Part shown: positions 8,066 through 17,658 of the stretch, piece after piece
Numbering within the stretch: position 1 is the first letter of the stretch
Layout of the letters: each line of letters starts with the position of its first letter
NCBI RefSeq assembly: GCF_003605435.1
Contig: NZ_QXQB01000001.1
Span: 868,001-932,000 of the forward strand
DNA: 64,000 nt
Source: Paenibacillus pinisoli
Lineage (GTDB): Bacteria > Bacillota > Bacilli > Paenibacillales > Paenibacillaceae
Reading direction: 5' to 3'
Made by a program: the position numbers and the translations under genes
The notes under the pieces: generated by a model
Databases searched by the model: none
Seen by the model: only the letters and a program-made list of their open reading frames with translations
What the model was told of the DNA's origin: nothing

Positions 8066-10161
8066 TCCGCATTCCCCCGTTTCTTTCTATACTTCCGAAT
8101 CATCAGAATCAAGGAGACCAGAACGAATACCAACACCAGCACCAAAATAACCATAAAGCTCAGCACATCGGAGCGGTCCATGATATCGCTAATGACAGAT
8201 GGCGACTCAGGTGCTGCCGCTTCCTTGAAGCGGAACGGACGCACGGTACCATCCTTATCCGTCAATACACCATCTCCATACACCTTCCACAGAAGCCCTT
8301 CCGAAGCAACCAGCTGCGAAGCCAAATAATAAAACTCCGGACTGTAGCCCGTAACAGCCAGCATTCCGTTCCGGTCGTCATACGGCGAATTGATCAGCTG
8401 CAATGCGCCAACCCGCTTGCCATAGTCGATGTCGATGCTCATCTTCTCGTTGGAATGGAATCCTTTGCTGTTCGGGTCGAACTGGAAGAATAGCGAGTCG
8501 TTATTGGATTGGATAACACGGTTATTCTCATAGCTGCCGATAGCAATGATTTGTTTGCCGGACAGCTCATTCTCACCGGCATCATCGCTGTAGAATCCAA
8601 TATCCCCTGTATTGGTCTGGGCGAATTGACCTAACAGATTGAACACATTCGCAAGCGATTGGTACAGATAAGCGTCTCTGTCCTTCGGAAGCACGACCGC
8701 TACCTGGTTGTAGCTGCCGTCTCTCACGAACGGATAAGGATAATTGTCGAGCAACAAATCTGCACGGTCTCTCGTATGCAATTGCAGCATGGATTCCTTG
8801 TCCACGTAAGCCCATGGCATTTGATCCTGCTCCTCAATACAGCCAGGGTTCGTCATTTCCAGATCAAAGGCGACTTTCACGGAAAAGTTGCCGGATATGT
8901 TCAGGTTTTTCGGAACCTGCAGTGCCAAATGGTCGCGGTCCGCCATCTCCGCAGACAGTTTCTTGCTGCCAATTGGCGTATCGTTGATATAGACCGTTAC
9001 CATCGAGCGGTCAAAGTCCAGATTTTTGGCGTAACGGAAATCCAGGCTAAGCTTGCTGGCATCCGCAATCGAGCGGTTGCCAGGCATGGAGACAAAATAA
9101 ACTTGCTCCCTATGGCGCGCGCCAGTGAGCTTGTCGCCATTCTCGGTCAGCTTGATGTTTTTGCTAATCTCGACTGCCGGAGTTTCAACCTCCGTAGCGG
9201 CATCCACCAGCTTGGCCGGACGATCCAACTGCTGAAGCAACGATTGATTGGCTGCCAGTCTTCCTGCCCGAACGAGCAATTCCGCATCGTCTGACGTAAT
9301 TACAAGAGCTGACGTATTCCCAAGCTGCACAACCTGCAGCAGGGCTTTGCCTTGCATGCTCTCCCGTGTAATCAGCTTCTTAATGTCATCTGGGAGATGA
9401 TCATACATCGCCACAACTACAATTGCGCTTTTGCTCTTTACGCTCGCCGTGCCAATTTCCAATACCGGAATTACATTTTGCTTAAGCGGATTTGCTTTTG
9501 CGAGCCCAGACAGAGTGTACATTGCGGCTTCCAGCTCCGCAGCTTCGCTGTTTGTCGGCACAACAATCGCATTTTTGCCGTCATTGACCGTATCCAGCCC
9601 CTTAAAGTGAACGTTAAAATCGCGAATAGTCCCTTCCATTGGCTTCGTTTTATACTGAATCGCAATTCTGGAGCTGTCGAACAGCTGCAGCCAGCTGTTC
9701 TTCGAATCTGTAGCCCAGCAGACAAGCTCAGAGCCAGGTTTCACTGTCTGAATATTGCCTTGTACCGATAACAGATTCGAACCTTCGAGCAGAGACTCCA
9801 GCGGCACATTAACCGTCAACGTCTGCTTCTCCTGATCATTCACTTCCGGCCGGAATGAATGGAACGGCTTGCCGTTTATTAGCAGCGTCACGCTGGACCA
9901 CTCGTCCTGCGTCAGCGGCGTCGCCTTGTAATCCAAATAAAGATCAACCGATTCTACATTCCAATAGGACTCCAGCTGAAAGTATTGCTGGCTCGTCGCA
10001 AAGCCGCCCATCATTGAGGCATTCGCAAGGCTGCTGCCGTAAGTCTTTGTTGCATCCGCGTTAGCGCCTGCTGTTGCGGATTGCTCGGCCGAAGCTGGCG
10101 CAATCATGGCAAGGAACAACTGCAACGCTATAAGTGCTGTGAGCAATAATCGTTTTTTCAC
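8062..10161 (-). CDS. ydaN: BcsB-like exopolysaccharide synthesis protein (YdaN type)
   Basis: 699 residues. Signal peptide at 1-25 (MKKRLLL...APASA), a large extracellular region with carbohydrate-binding/jelly-roll character as in cellulose synthase subunit BcsB, and one C-terminal membrane helix at about 665-690 followed by a basic tail. In the family this protein partners the membrane glycosyltransferase and guides the growing chain out of the cell. Length agrees with B. subtilis YdaN (about 700). It lies between the YdaM-like synthase and the YdaK-like receptor in one tight operon. Assignment rests on overall architecture and context more than on a single motif. Confidence 0.83.
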   Translation of the reverse strand: MKKRLLLTALIALQLFLAMIAPASAEQSATAGANADATKTYGSSLANASMMGGFATSQQYFQLESYWNVESVDLYLDYKATPLTQDEWSSVTLLINGKPFHSFRPEVNDQEKQTLTVNVPLESLLEGSNLLSVQGNIQTVKPGSELVCWATDSKNSWLQLFDSSRIAIQYKTKPMEGTIRDFNVHFKGLDTVNDGKNAIVVPTNSEAAELEAAMYTLSGLAKANPLKQNVIPVLEIGTASVKSKSAIVVVAMYDHLPDDIKKLITRESMQGKALLQVVQLGNTSALVITSDDAELLVRAGRLAANQSLLQQLDRPAKLVDAATEVETPAVEISKNIKLTENGDKLTGARHREQVYFVSMPGNRSIADASKLSLDFRYAKNLDFDRSMVTVYINDTPIGSKKLSAEMADRDHLALQVPKNLNISGNFSVKVAFDLEMTNPGCIEEQDQMPWAYVDKESMLQLHTRDRADLLLDNYPYPFVRDGSYNQVAVVLPKDRDAYLYQSLANVFNLLGQFAQTNTGDIGFYSDDAGENELSGKQIIAIGSYENNRVIQSNNDSLFFQFDPNSKGFHSNEKMSIDIDYGKRVGALQLINSPYDDRNGMLAVTGYSPEFYYLASQLVASEGLLWKVYGDGVLTDKDGTVRPFRFKEAAAPESPSVISDIMDRSDVLSFMVILVLVLVFVLVSLILMIRKYRKKRGNAE

Positions 10162-10176
10162 CTTTTTCCCTCCGCA

Positions 10177-11427
10177 TTAGAAACGTTCCGTCTTATACCA
10201 CTTGGCCTCGCGTTTGAAGATGAGGTCCTTAATGTATTGATACAGACCATAAGCCGCCACAACCATCCACATCTGACAGTAAGATATGTACATGAGCATG
10301 ATGATCCACACATTGGACAGTCGCATCTCACCCTTCTCCGTCACGAGGGTGATGAATGTGCCGATAATAAATAAAATAATAGCCAGCAGCCACAAGAAGG
10401 AGCTGAAGCTCGCAATTGTGGTTGTTACATAACCAAGCGCATGCAGGATAAGCAGCGTATCGGACATGATCAGCGAGGTTAGAAGCAAAAAGTAGATCGA
10501 TAGAAAGTACAAAATGTCAAAATGAATGTTGCGGGCGGATTTATCGAATAGCAGCGGGATATTTTTGATAATGACGTATATATTGCCCTTTGCCCAGCGC
10601 GTCCGCTGCTTGAACCAGACTTTGACGGTCTGCGGCTCCTGTTCCCAAGTGACTGACTTGGGCTGGAATTTGATTCTGTAGCCCATCATGTAGATACGGA
10701 AGCTGATCTCTGTGTCCTCCGCGATCGCCTTAACGTCCCAGCCGCCGATCCGCTCAATAATTTCGCGGCGCATAATAAAGTTCGTGCCGGGAATCGTGCA
10801 AAGCTTGAACAGCTTCCATCGCCCTGCTTGCGCCATCCATTGAAAGGACAGCGTCTCTACGTTAATGAACCGCGTGAGCAGGCTGGCGTTACGATTGCGC
10901 GTCCTGAACTTTCCGATGACCGCGCCGAGCGTCTTGTCGTTCATAATCTCCGAGACGAGATACAATAGCGCCTTCCGCTCCGGCGTATTGTCGGCATCAT
11001 AGATAGCGATAAGCTCGCCCTTGCTTTGTGCGAACCCGATGTTGAGCGCGTTGGACTTGCCCTTGCCGCCCGTTACCGCATCCGTATTAATAATGTTCAG
11101 ATTGCGCCCCGGATGCATCGCCTGCAGCTCGCCCAGCAGCTCCCGGCTGTTGTCCGACGAATTGTCGTTGATGACGATGATCTCATACCGGTCATGCGGA
11201 TAATCCAGATTCAACAAGGATTCCACCGTCTTGACGATAACCTTCCCTTCATTATGGGCCGGCACCATGATAGAGACGAACGGCGCTTCGCCCTTCAGCT
11301 CTGGCACCGGCTTGTCTTCAAGCTCCATATAATACAGATAACCTGCAATAATCAGTACGACATTAACCAGCAAGAGCGACCAAATACAAATAACCGATAT
11401 GAGCATCAGGATGTCGGCAAGTGTCAT
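10177..11427 (-). CDS. ydaM: Membrane family 2 glycosyltransferase, polysaccharide synthase (YdaM type)
   Basis: About 416 residues from the chosen start. One N-terminal membrane helix, a cytoplasmic GT2 catalytic domain and three or four C-terminal helices. Catalytic motifs of processive synthases are visible: VINDNSSDNS, YDADNTPE, the AEDTE motif and FKQRTRWAKGN (the Q-x-x-R-W signature that holds the acceptor chain). No PilZ domain, so c-di-GMP control must come from another subunit, here the YdaK-like protein. The start at 11427 was chosen over an upstream ATG at 11487 because AAGGAGG lies just before it and its ATG overlaps the stop of the ydaL-like gene as ATGA. Confidence 0.9.
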   Translation of the reverse strand: MTLADILMLISVICIWSLLLVNVVLIIAGYLYYMELEDKPVPELKGEAPFVSIMVPAHNEGKVIVKTVESLLNLDYPHDRYEIIVINDNSSDNSRELLGELQAMHPGRNLNIINTDAVTGGKGKSNALNIGFAQSKGELIAIYDADNTPERKALLYLVSEIMNDKTLGAVIGKFRTRNRNASLLTRFINVETLSFQWMAQAGRWKLFKLCTIPGTNFIMRREIIERIGGWDVKAIAEDTEISFRIYMMGYRIKFQPKSVTWEQEPQTVKVWFKQRTRWAKGNIYVIIKNIPLLFDKSARNIHFDILYFLSIYFLLLTSLIMSDTLLILHALGYVTTTIASFSSFLWLLAIILFIIGTFITLVTEKGEMRLSNVWIIMLMYISYCQMWMVVAAYGLYQYIKDLIFKREAKWYKTERF

Positions 11428-13037
11428 AGGCGCCTCCTTATCTCGTACTTCCGTTTGTACATCCGGTAACCGATAATGAGGAAGCATCCAAAGATGAATA
11501 GCGAGAGCAGAATGAGTACGATTAAAATTTTATTTTGCATAGTGAACAGCGTCTCGAAGCTCTTCTCGCCTTTGGAGATATACTCGTAATCCGAGCTGAT
11601 CAGCCGGTCTGCCGCATTTAGCGTGACGGCTTGTCCGTTCAAATACAGGATTCCGCCTTGCGAGGCAATTTCGTATTTTTCGGTCTTAACCTCATGGCCC
11701 GTATTTTTATAATCTCCAAATGATGTCCATTCCTCTACCAACCGGTCAATGGTCGCCTCCAGCTTCTCCTCATCGGACGGGAAGTCCAGCACAAGCGCCG
11801 TATCCATCGGCAAAGGCTCCAGATACAGCTCCTTGCGCTGCAGCTGCTCGATTTGGCTCATCTCAACCGTATACAGCGATGACGCAAACGCCTTCGTCGT
11901 ATCCACTTTCGCCATATGCTTGACCTCTCCGTTAGGGAACAACACGCTGGAATCGAACGCGCCCATCCCTTTTGTAATGTAATGCTGATCATACACCCAG
12001 TACATCTCCGCACCGACGCCTAGCGGCGCCACGCCGTAATCCGCAAGCACATTAATGAATTCCGCCATTTGCAAATCCAGTGTCGTCATATCCTGACTGA
12101 TCGTTGCAGAAACATTCGGAGCCTGGACGACAACGCTGCCGTTGCGCGATTGAACATGCTTCAAGGCTTCCAAATACCGTTTCATAGCGGGATAATCGGT
12201 GTTGCTGAATACCGGCCTCACGCTGACAATAAACGGTATGCCCGCATCATAAAGCGAATCTGCCATTCGCACGAGCGCCTGCAAATCCGAGAAGGGATAG
12301 ATTTCGGTAAACAGTACGTATAATTGCGTCTCCTTCTCGAACTTCAGCCAATCCTTCAACAAGTAGCCAAGCGCCAGCTCGCTTAGATTGCCCTTCTCAT
12401 AATAAGGAATATAAGCGGTTGAGCCGTTCCGGACGCCATACGGATATGTATCCTGCCTGCCATCCATGGCGATCGTTCCGTAGCTTTCTCCGTTATAAGA
12501 CGTAATAAAACGGCCTCCGCTTACTTTGATAGACGACTCCGCAAGCTGTCCGATAGACAGTGATATCGTCTCCTGCGTTCGTTTCTCTTCCAGCAACCGC
12601 AGCTCTGCCCGCATAGGCCCCGGCAGATTAGCGCCAATATGCAGATAAGCTCCTTCATAATGGGATAAATCCTGCAAGAAGCTCCCGCCGTCTGTCATCA
12701 GATCTTCCCTATTCCGCACGCCGATCACATAATCGTAGGAAGAAATCGAGCCCGAGACATATTGATCAAAGGATTGCACCGTGACGCTTGCTCCGAATGC
12801 CGCCGCCATACGCTTCAACGCCTCGATATTGCCTTCCTTCCCGCTCCCTAGCGCCAAGCTGTCGTAGACTAGAAGCACTTGCGACGTCTGCTTCTCGTCT
12901 GATGCGGCAGCGGCTACACCGGGCACCGCCAGCATCAGGCCTATCAGGAGCATCATAAGCCGAACACTAATGGAACTTCGCCAGTCCGGCTGAGCAAACG
13001 GAATGGTCAGCTCTCGCAGTCTGTGCCTTCTATTCAT
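11424..13037 (-). CDS. ydaL: DUF2334 polysaccharide-deacetylase-like membrane protein (YdaL type)
   Basis: 537 residues. N-terminal hydrophobic signal/anchor at about 26-45 (LMMLLIGLMLAVPGVAAA), a large extracellular domain similar to B. subtilis YdaL (DUF2334, related to polysaccharide deacetylases), and a C-terminal membrane helix (ILIVLILLSLFIFGCFLIIGY) with a basic cytoplasmic tail. The expected role is modification or handling of the exported glycan on the outer face of the membrane. Ribosome site AAAGGAGG lies 7 bases before ATG. It overlaps the next gene by 4 bases. Classical NodB motifs are not obvious, so catalytic activity is uncertain. Confidence 0.78.
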   Translation of the reverse strand: MNRRHRLRELTIPFAQPDWRSSISVRLMMLLIGLMLAVPGVAAAASDEKQTSQVLLVYDSLALGSGKEGNIEALKRMAAAFGASVTVQSFDQYVSGSISSYDYVIGVRNREDLMTDGGSFLQDLSHYEGAYLHIGANLPGPMRAELRLLEEKRTQETISLSIGQLAESSIKVSGGRFITSYNGESYGTIAMDGRQDTYPYGVRNGSTAYIPYYEKGNLSELALGYLLKDWLKFEKETQLYVLFTEIYPFSDLQALVRMADSLYDAGIPFIVSVRPVFSNTDYPAMKRYLEALKHVQSRNGSVVVQAPNVSATISQDMTTLDLQMAEFINVLADYGVAPLGVGAEMYWVYDQHYITKGMGAFDSSVLFPNGEVKHMAKVDTTKAFASSLYTVEMSQIEQLQRKELYLEPLPMDTALVLDFPSDEEKLEATIDRLVEEWTSFGDYKNTGHEVKTEKYEIASQGGILYLNGQAVTLNAADRLISSDYEYISKGEKSFETLFTMQNKILIVLILLSLFIFGCFLIIGYRMYKRKYEIRRRL

Positions 13038-13065
13038 ATTGAAACCTCCTTTCCTTGACCATCCC

Positions 13066-14538
13066 TTAGGCCGCTGCCTCGTCCTGATTCCCCCACAGCC
13101 GCTTTCCGATCAGATCTGCCACCAGCAAGAAAGTGACCAGATCAAAAGTTGCGGTAAAATGGAAGAGATGCTTCGCGAGGTCGGCATCGCCGGCCCCTAT
13201 GATCGATACGAGCACGCCTGACAAGCCCATCAGCATCAGCATCAGCACAAGTCCCAGCCTCAGCTGCTGTCTAGCATTGCGCGCCTTGACGGCCTGCACA
13301 AACGTAGGCATATAGAAACCGATCACAACCGCCATCCATATCACGACAAAACCAAAGGTTTTAGGAGCGAGTGCATCCTTCATCAAGCTATACCCCGAGA
13401 AGAAGGTAGTATGCTCGCCAAACTCGCGTCCTTCGGACTTCTCGAAGTTGCCCATCGCCGGAGGTCGTATCGTAAAGCCGTTGCGGGCAGCCATATTCAA
13501 CATTTTGACCGCCTGATCGGGATGGGTGATGTAATGCGTCAGAATGGAGCCGAAGCCGTACTTGCTGTAGAAGTTGTCCTCCAGAAGCTGTGAATCTACA
13601 TCTACCGTCGTATACGGGAGATAGTGAATGGTACCATTCAGCACAGCATACTGACGGTCGATGCCAAAGCCCTTAAGCGTAGCCTCAGGATCCTCGGAGT
13701 AAAGGAGAACGCCTCTTGTCATGGCATGGTACTTGTTGATGTTGACGAACTCCTTCGGAATAAGCACATAAGTGCCGACCCCAACCGCGAACAAACTGAT
13801 AAGTGCCGTCCACGTAATCAGGCGGAATTTCTTCTCCTTGCGGATAAAGACCAGCACTACGCCAAGTACGGCAACAATCAAGCCGACTGGCGCATTCTGC
13901 TGCTTGCTCGTCGTCAGGATAAGCGCGCTAATGACGAAGATCGCCAGCAGCACGTAATCGTTGTATCGTTTGCGCCAGAGCAATAGTCCCGACGCAAATA
14001 CAAGCAATGTCATAATCCACACGATGCTCTCGCCGAAGAAGGAGTTAAAATACGCAGTGTAGCCGGTATCCGCGAATAAAAAAATCGCCAGTGCCGCAAT
14101 TATAAATCCACGCTTGCGCGGCAGCTTCCATGTCAACGCTTCAACAAGCAAATAGACAGCTCCAACATACAGCAGCAAGTAAATAGCTGCCTGAAACCGG
14201 ATATCGAACCACAGATTGCTGTAAAACCACTGATTAACAGCAATCGCCATACGAATGAATAAAGATTGCGAAGAGAAAAGGGACGCGCTGTTTTCATTAA
14301 AATATTGAAAAATGCCGTATTCCTTCACGAAATAACCCAAATACTGCTGATCGTAATCCGGAGCGCTGAAGTACAAGCCGTTGCTATATATGATTCGGAA
14401 GTAGTCTCCATTATCTGCCATGCCGATAAACGGCGGGACGAACAATGCAAGAATCGTAATGATCAGTACTCCCAATGCCGCCACAACAGCTGGCGTTCCG
14501 AATCGCAACAAATTACGGCTGACCGTACGGACGAACAT
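13066..14538 (-). CDS. Polytopic membrane protein, WsfD-like glycan transferase
   Basis: 490 residues with about ten predicted membrane helices and an extracellular loop region at about 270-370. Overall look is that of the family annotated WsfD, glycan biosynthesis hexose transferases of Paenibacillus-type S-layer glycosylation, with a GT-C-like topology and an early acidic pair-type segment (MADNGDYFRI) after the first helix. It sits between the ydaJ-like and ydaL-like genes in one co-directional run with short gaps (28 and 21 bases), so it very likely works with them. B. subtilis ydaJKLMN has no such gene. Function is inferred from topology and context. Confidence 0.65.
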   Translation of the reverse strand: MFVRTVSRNLLRFGTPAVVAALGVLIITILALFVPPFIGMADNGDYFRIIYSNGLYFSAPDYDQQYLGYFVKEYGIFQYFNENSASLFSSQSLFIRMAIAVNQWFYSNLWFDIRFQAAIYLLLYVGAVYLLVEALTWKLPRKRGFIIAALAIFLFADTGYTAYFNSFFGESIVWIMTLLVFASGLLLWRKRYNDYVLLAIFVISALILTTSKQQNAPVGLIVAVLGVVLVFIRKEKKFRLITWTALISLFAVGVGTYVLIPKEFVNINKYHAMTRGVLLYSEDPEATLKGFGIDRQYAVLNGTIHYLPYTTVDVDSQLLEDNFYSKYGFGSILTHYITHPDQAVKMLNMAARNGFTIRPPAMGNFEKSEGREFGEHTTFFSGYSLMKDALAPKTFGFVVIWMAVVIGFYMPTFVQAVKARNARQQLRLGLVLMLMLMGLSGVLVSIIGAGDADLAKHLFHFTATFDLVTFLLVADLIGKRLWGNQDEAAA

Positions 14539-14559
14539 CGCTTTCCAGCCTTCTTTCTA

Positions 14560-15675
14560 TTAATAAGTGTAGGCAAGCAAGGCCATCAGATTGTCAAATG
14601 AATAAGCTGCCTCTGTCACGGTATCGCCGTAAGCTTCGTAGAACGGATGGCCCGCGTCCTGCACCATGAATTCATTCATTCTCTGCAAGCTCTCATCATA
14701 CAGCTCTGGGTCGCCGATCTCCGCGCCTATCATAGCCGTAATGGCATATATCGCCGTAGAGCGCACATCGCTCGCCGGCTTGCCGTCTCTTGTATACTGG
14801 CCGTATAGCTTGCCTTCTGCTACACGTTCCTTAATGAACTGAATGCTTGTCTCTTTCTGGCGGCTTGTCTCAGCCAAATGCAGGATGGTAAGCAGCGATT
14901 CCACCGTATTGATCTGCTCCGACTTATAGCTGTCTGATTTATACTCGTACCTGGTTTCGTAAAAGGGGAATGCATCGGATATATAACCATGTTGAATGGT
15001 ATCGGTCATCTCGGAAACCAGCTGCGACTTCTGTTCCTCTGGAAGCTCCATGAGTTGCAGCGACTTCAGATCGATATAACATAACGTGACAAATTCATTC
15101 CTTGTGCGGTAGGCTTCATCGTAAAAGTCATACATTTGGCCATTATGCACATTATAAGAATAAAAACGGCTGCCGTAAGAGTGCGCCTCCTTCCGGTAAT
15201 CGCCTGTACCAAATGCCGCCTCCGCTTCATACAGCGCTCGAATAAGACGCAGATCGTCTACAGCTGCATTGAGCGTATATCTTTTTTGATGAATGGGGCT
15301 ATACCGATAGCTGAAGCCGGAATCGAGATTAAACGTAGCTTTCGCTTGTTCCCAGGTACGGTCGAAGGCATCCTTCTGTCCCGTTCGCGCATAATAACGG
15401 AGCAGCAGTCCGGCCGACTCGCTCAGCACTTCATGTCCGGTCGCAGCGAGCTCCGACTGCCCGGTATCCTTCCAGTTCGTATATACGCCGTAATCGCCAG
15501 ACAACTGATTAACAATGAAATTGTGCAGTGCTTGCGCCTCCTTCTTCCATTCATCAGACTGATCGATTATGACATCAATGGGAGGGCTGACCGTATTGCG
15601 TTGTCCTGCCGCACATGCGTTCAACACCAAAAGCAAGACTGCGGCAGCCAATATCCATCCATACCGAATATGCAT
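14560..15675 (-). CDS. ydaJ: Glycoside-hydrolase-family-8-like lipoprotein (YdaJ type)
   Basis: 371 residues. Lipoprotein signal with lipobox LNAC (Cys21), then an all-helical domain like the (alpha/alpha)6 barrel of GH8 enzymes. The segment EVLSESAGLLLRYY resembles the catalytic-Glu motif of GH8. The related B. subtilis YdaJ and Listeria PssZ-type proteins act on the exopolysaccharide made by the same operon, trimming or releasing it. First gene of the six-gene operon; AAGGAGA ribosome site before ATG. The long AT-rich region upstream must hold the operon promoter. Confidence 0.82.
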   Translation of the reverse strand: MHIRYGWILAAAVLLLVLNACAAGQRNTVSPPIDVIIDQSDEWKKEAQALHNFIVNQLSGDYGVYTNWKDTGQSELAATGHEVLSESAGLLLRYYARTGQKDAFDRTWEQAKATFNLDSGFSYRYSPIHQKRYTLNAAVDDLRLIRALYEAEAAFGTGDYRKEAHSYGSRFYSYNVHNGQMYDFYDEAYRTRNEFVTLCYIDLKSLQLMELPEEQKSQLVSEMTDTIQHGYISDAFPFYETRYEYKSDSYKSEQINTVESLLTILHLAETSRQKETSIQFIKERVAEGKLYGQYTRDGKPASDVRSTAIYAITAMIGAEIGDPELYDESLQRMNEFMVQDAGHPFYEAYGDTVTEAAYSFDNLMALLAYTY

Positions 15676-15900
15676 GTAAAGCCATTCTCCTTACTTCTTA
15701 CGCCACATTGGATTAACCGGAAAGCTTATTAAATGCTGAAATCTAAATATCACATTTTGATATACAATCTATCAATATTTCCTAGTTAAATTGAACTAGA
15801 ATCCATCATACTATAGCTCTAAACAAATGTCGAATAATTGACAGTTATTATACAATATATCCAATTTTGTCGATGGAATTAAACGGTTTTGCTAGTTTTG
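15676..15900 (-). promoter_or_regulatory. Putative promoter region of the exopolysaccharide operon
   Basis: AT-rich part of the divergent spacer. A perfect minus-strand -10 TATAAT is seen at 15852-15847 with a possible -35 TCGACA at 15873-15868, though the 15-base spacer is short. Transcription from here would give ydaJ a leader of about 165 bases. No terminator or riboswitch is recognised in it. Confidence 0.35.
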
Positions 15901-15921
15901 CTGTTTTCCGATCTTTAATAG

Positions 15922-15987
15922 AGTGAAGCAATTTCACTTTTGATCGCATGCGCCTTGTGATACGATAAAGTCACTTTAAAAAAAGTG
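15922..15987 (+). promoter_or_regulatory. Two inverted repeats sharing TCACTTT, candidate MocR operators
   Basis: AGTGAA-GCAAT-TTCACT (15922-15938) is a perfect 6-base inverted repeat. CACTTT-AAAA-AAAGTG (15972-15987) is another. The right arm of the first and left arm of the second are copies of TCACTTT about 37 bases apart in the same orientation. They bracket a weak promoter for the MocR gene (TTGATC at 15940-15945, TACGAT at 15961-15966). MocR regulators are known to bind repeated sites near their own promoter; binding here is inferred. Confidence 0.45.
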
Positions 15988-16023
15988 CATACTTCCAAAG
16001 TTTTAAATAAGTAGGTGTTCATC

Positions 16024-17457
16024 ATGTGGAAGCCCGATCGCGAAGGCGCGATTCCTCTCTACCGCCAAATAGCCGATCATCTTCAGGAGATGATCGTTCA
16101 CGGCGAATATCCTCCCGGCAGTCCGCTGCCGTCCGAGAGGAAGCTGGCGGAGCTGTACGGTGTCAACAGAAGCACTGTCGTGCTTGCTTATGCCGAGCTT
16201 CGTTCGCTTGGACTTGTAGAAAGCAGGCCCGGCAGCAAGACTCAGGTAAGCTCCAGCTGGACCCAAGCTGATAGCCGAACGCCGGAGTGGCATAGGTACG
16301 CCGAGAATGGCGGCTTTCTTCCGAACTTGCCGTTTCTGCGCCGAATCCGGGATGCGCTGGCTCTGGACGGGACAATTATTGACTTTGCCAGCGGCAAGCT
16401 CTCCACCGATCTGTCGCCCATACGGGAAATCAATGACATTATGCATGGCTGCTCTTATCATCCGGATAACGGCTCAGACGTCAGCCAGGGCTTCCCTCCT
16501 CTTCGTGAGGCGCTCGCTGATTTTCTGGAGCGTTATCGCGGAATTCGGACGACGGCGTCCTCTATTCTGATTACGAGCGGATCGCAGCAATCGCTGTATC
16601 TGATCTCCCAATGCCTGCTGTCGCCCGGAGACGCTATAGCTGTAGAGACGCCTTCATTTACCCGTTCGCTATCGATGTTCCAGTCCGCCGGGCTGCGAAT
16701 CTATCCGCTCCCAATGGACGAGAATGGCGTAAGGCCTGAAGGCATACGCAAGCTGTACAGCCGATACCGCATCAAGATGCTGTTCGTCAATCCTAACTTC
16801 CAGAATCCGACGGGAACGCTTCTGCAAGCCGATCGAAGGAAGCTGCTGCTGGATACGGCCAGCGAGCTTGGACTGCCCATTGTAGAGGATGATCCCCTTA
16901 GCCTGACTGCGTATAATACGGACTACCCGCCACCCATTAAAGCAGAAGATGCATCGTCCAGTACACTATATATCGGCTCCTTCTCCAAAATCGCTGCAGC
17001 GGGACTGCGAATTGGCTGGATTGTCGCTCCCAAGTCCGTCATCGCGCGTCTCGCAGATGCCAGAAGGCAGATGGATATGGGCTTTAGCGTTATTCCTCAG
17101 CAGATTGCTGCCGCTTTTATCGAGTCTCCGCTTTTTCAGCCGCATATGGAGCGGCTTCGCGGTCAACTGCAGCTAAAGCTCGACACGCTGGTTGAGGCGC
17201 TGCATCGGCATATGGGCGGGCTCGTGCAATTTTCGGTGCCGCAAGGGGGCATGCATCTCTGGTGCAAGGTAGTGCCGGAGATTCATGACGGCAAATTTCT
17301 GGATGAGGCGTTAAAGCGCGGCGTCGCCTTTGTACCGGGCAGCTTGTACGGAGCCGAATCAGGCTATATGCGGCTAACCTATGCAAGACCGCAAGTCGGG
17401 CAGATTGAGGAAGGAGTCATAAAGCTGGCTGAAGCCCTTCGGGCTGTCGTGGAGTAA
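16024..17457 (+). CDS. MocR-family transcriptional regulator (GntR DNA-binding plus aminotransferase fold)
   Basis: 477 residues. N-terminal winged helix of the GntR type (IPLYRQIADHLQEMI...PLPSERKLAELYGVNRSTV) at about 10-75, a linker, and a fold-type-I aminotransferase domain at about 110-470 with the pyridoxal-phosphate Lys in GSFSKIAAAGLRIGW and the NPNFQNPTG motif. MocR proteins use PLP or an amine/amino acid as signal to regulate a neighbouring metabolic gene or themselves. ATG 16024 was chosen over GTG 16015 because AAGTAGG lies 7-10 bases before it. It is divergent from the exopolysaccharide operon, with candidate operators next to its start. Target genes are unknown. Confidence 0.92.
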   Translation: MWKPDREGAIPLYRQIADHLQEMIVHGEYPPGSPLPSERKLAELYGVNRSTVVLAYAELRSLGLVESRPGSKTQVSSSWTQADSRTPEWHRYAENGGFLPNLPFLRRIRDALALDGTIIDFASGKLSTDLSPIREINDIMHGCSYHPDNGSDVSQGFPPLREALADFLERYRGIRTTASSILITSGSQQSLYLISQCLLSPGDAIAVETPSFTRSLSMFQSAGLRIYPLPMDENGVRPEGIRKLYSRYRIKMLFVNPNFQNPTGTLLQADRRKLLLDTASELGLPIVEDDPLSLTAYNTDYPPPIKAEDASSSTLYIGSFSKIAAAGLRIGWIVAPKSVIARLADARRQMDMGFSVIPQQIAAAFIESPLFQPHMERLRGQLQLKLDTLVEALHRHMGGLVQFSVPQGGMHLWCKVVPEIHDGKFLDEALKRGVAFVPGSLYGAESGYMRLTYARPQVGQIEEGVIKLAEALRAVVE

Positions 17458-17567
17458 CATTTCGGGGCTGCCAATCCCGCCAAATAAGAAAATTTCGAAT
17501 GTAGCGGTGCTGCGCAACGTTAGACGCTCGGATTCACCTAATGTGGATACCCAATACTGGTCCTGAA

Positions 17568-17609
17568 AAAGGGCAGTTCCAAGTCGTTAGCGATCTGAAG
17601 CTGCCCTTT
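17568..17609. terminator. Terminator between the convergent MocR and fec genes
   Basis: Stem AAAGGGCAG / CTGCCCTTT with further pairing inside (TTC...GAA); A- and T-rich flanks on both sides fit bidirectional use. The 200-base gap has nothing else recognised. Confidence 0.7.
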
Positions 17610-17658
17610 ATTATGTTGAAATGTGTCCAGCAAGCTGATTCAGTAGCAGAGCATTCCG

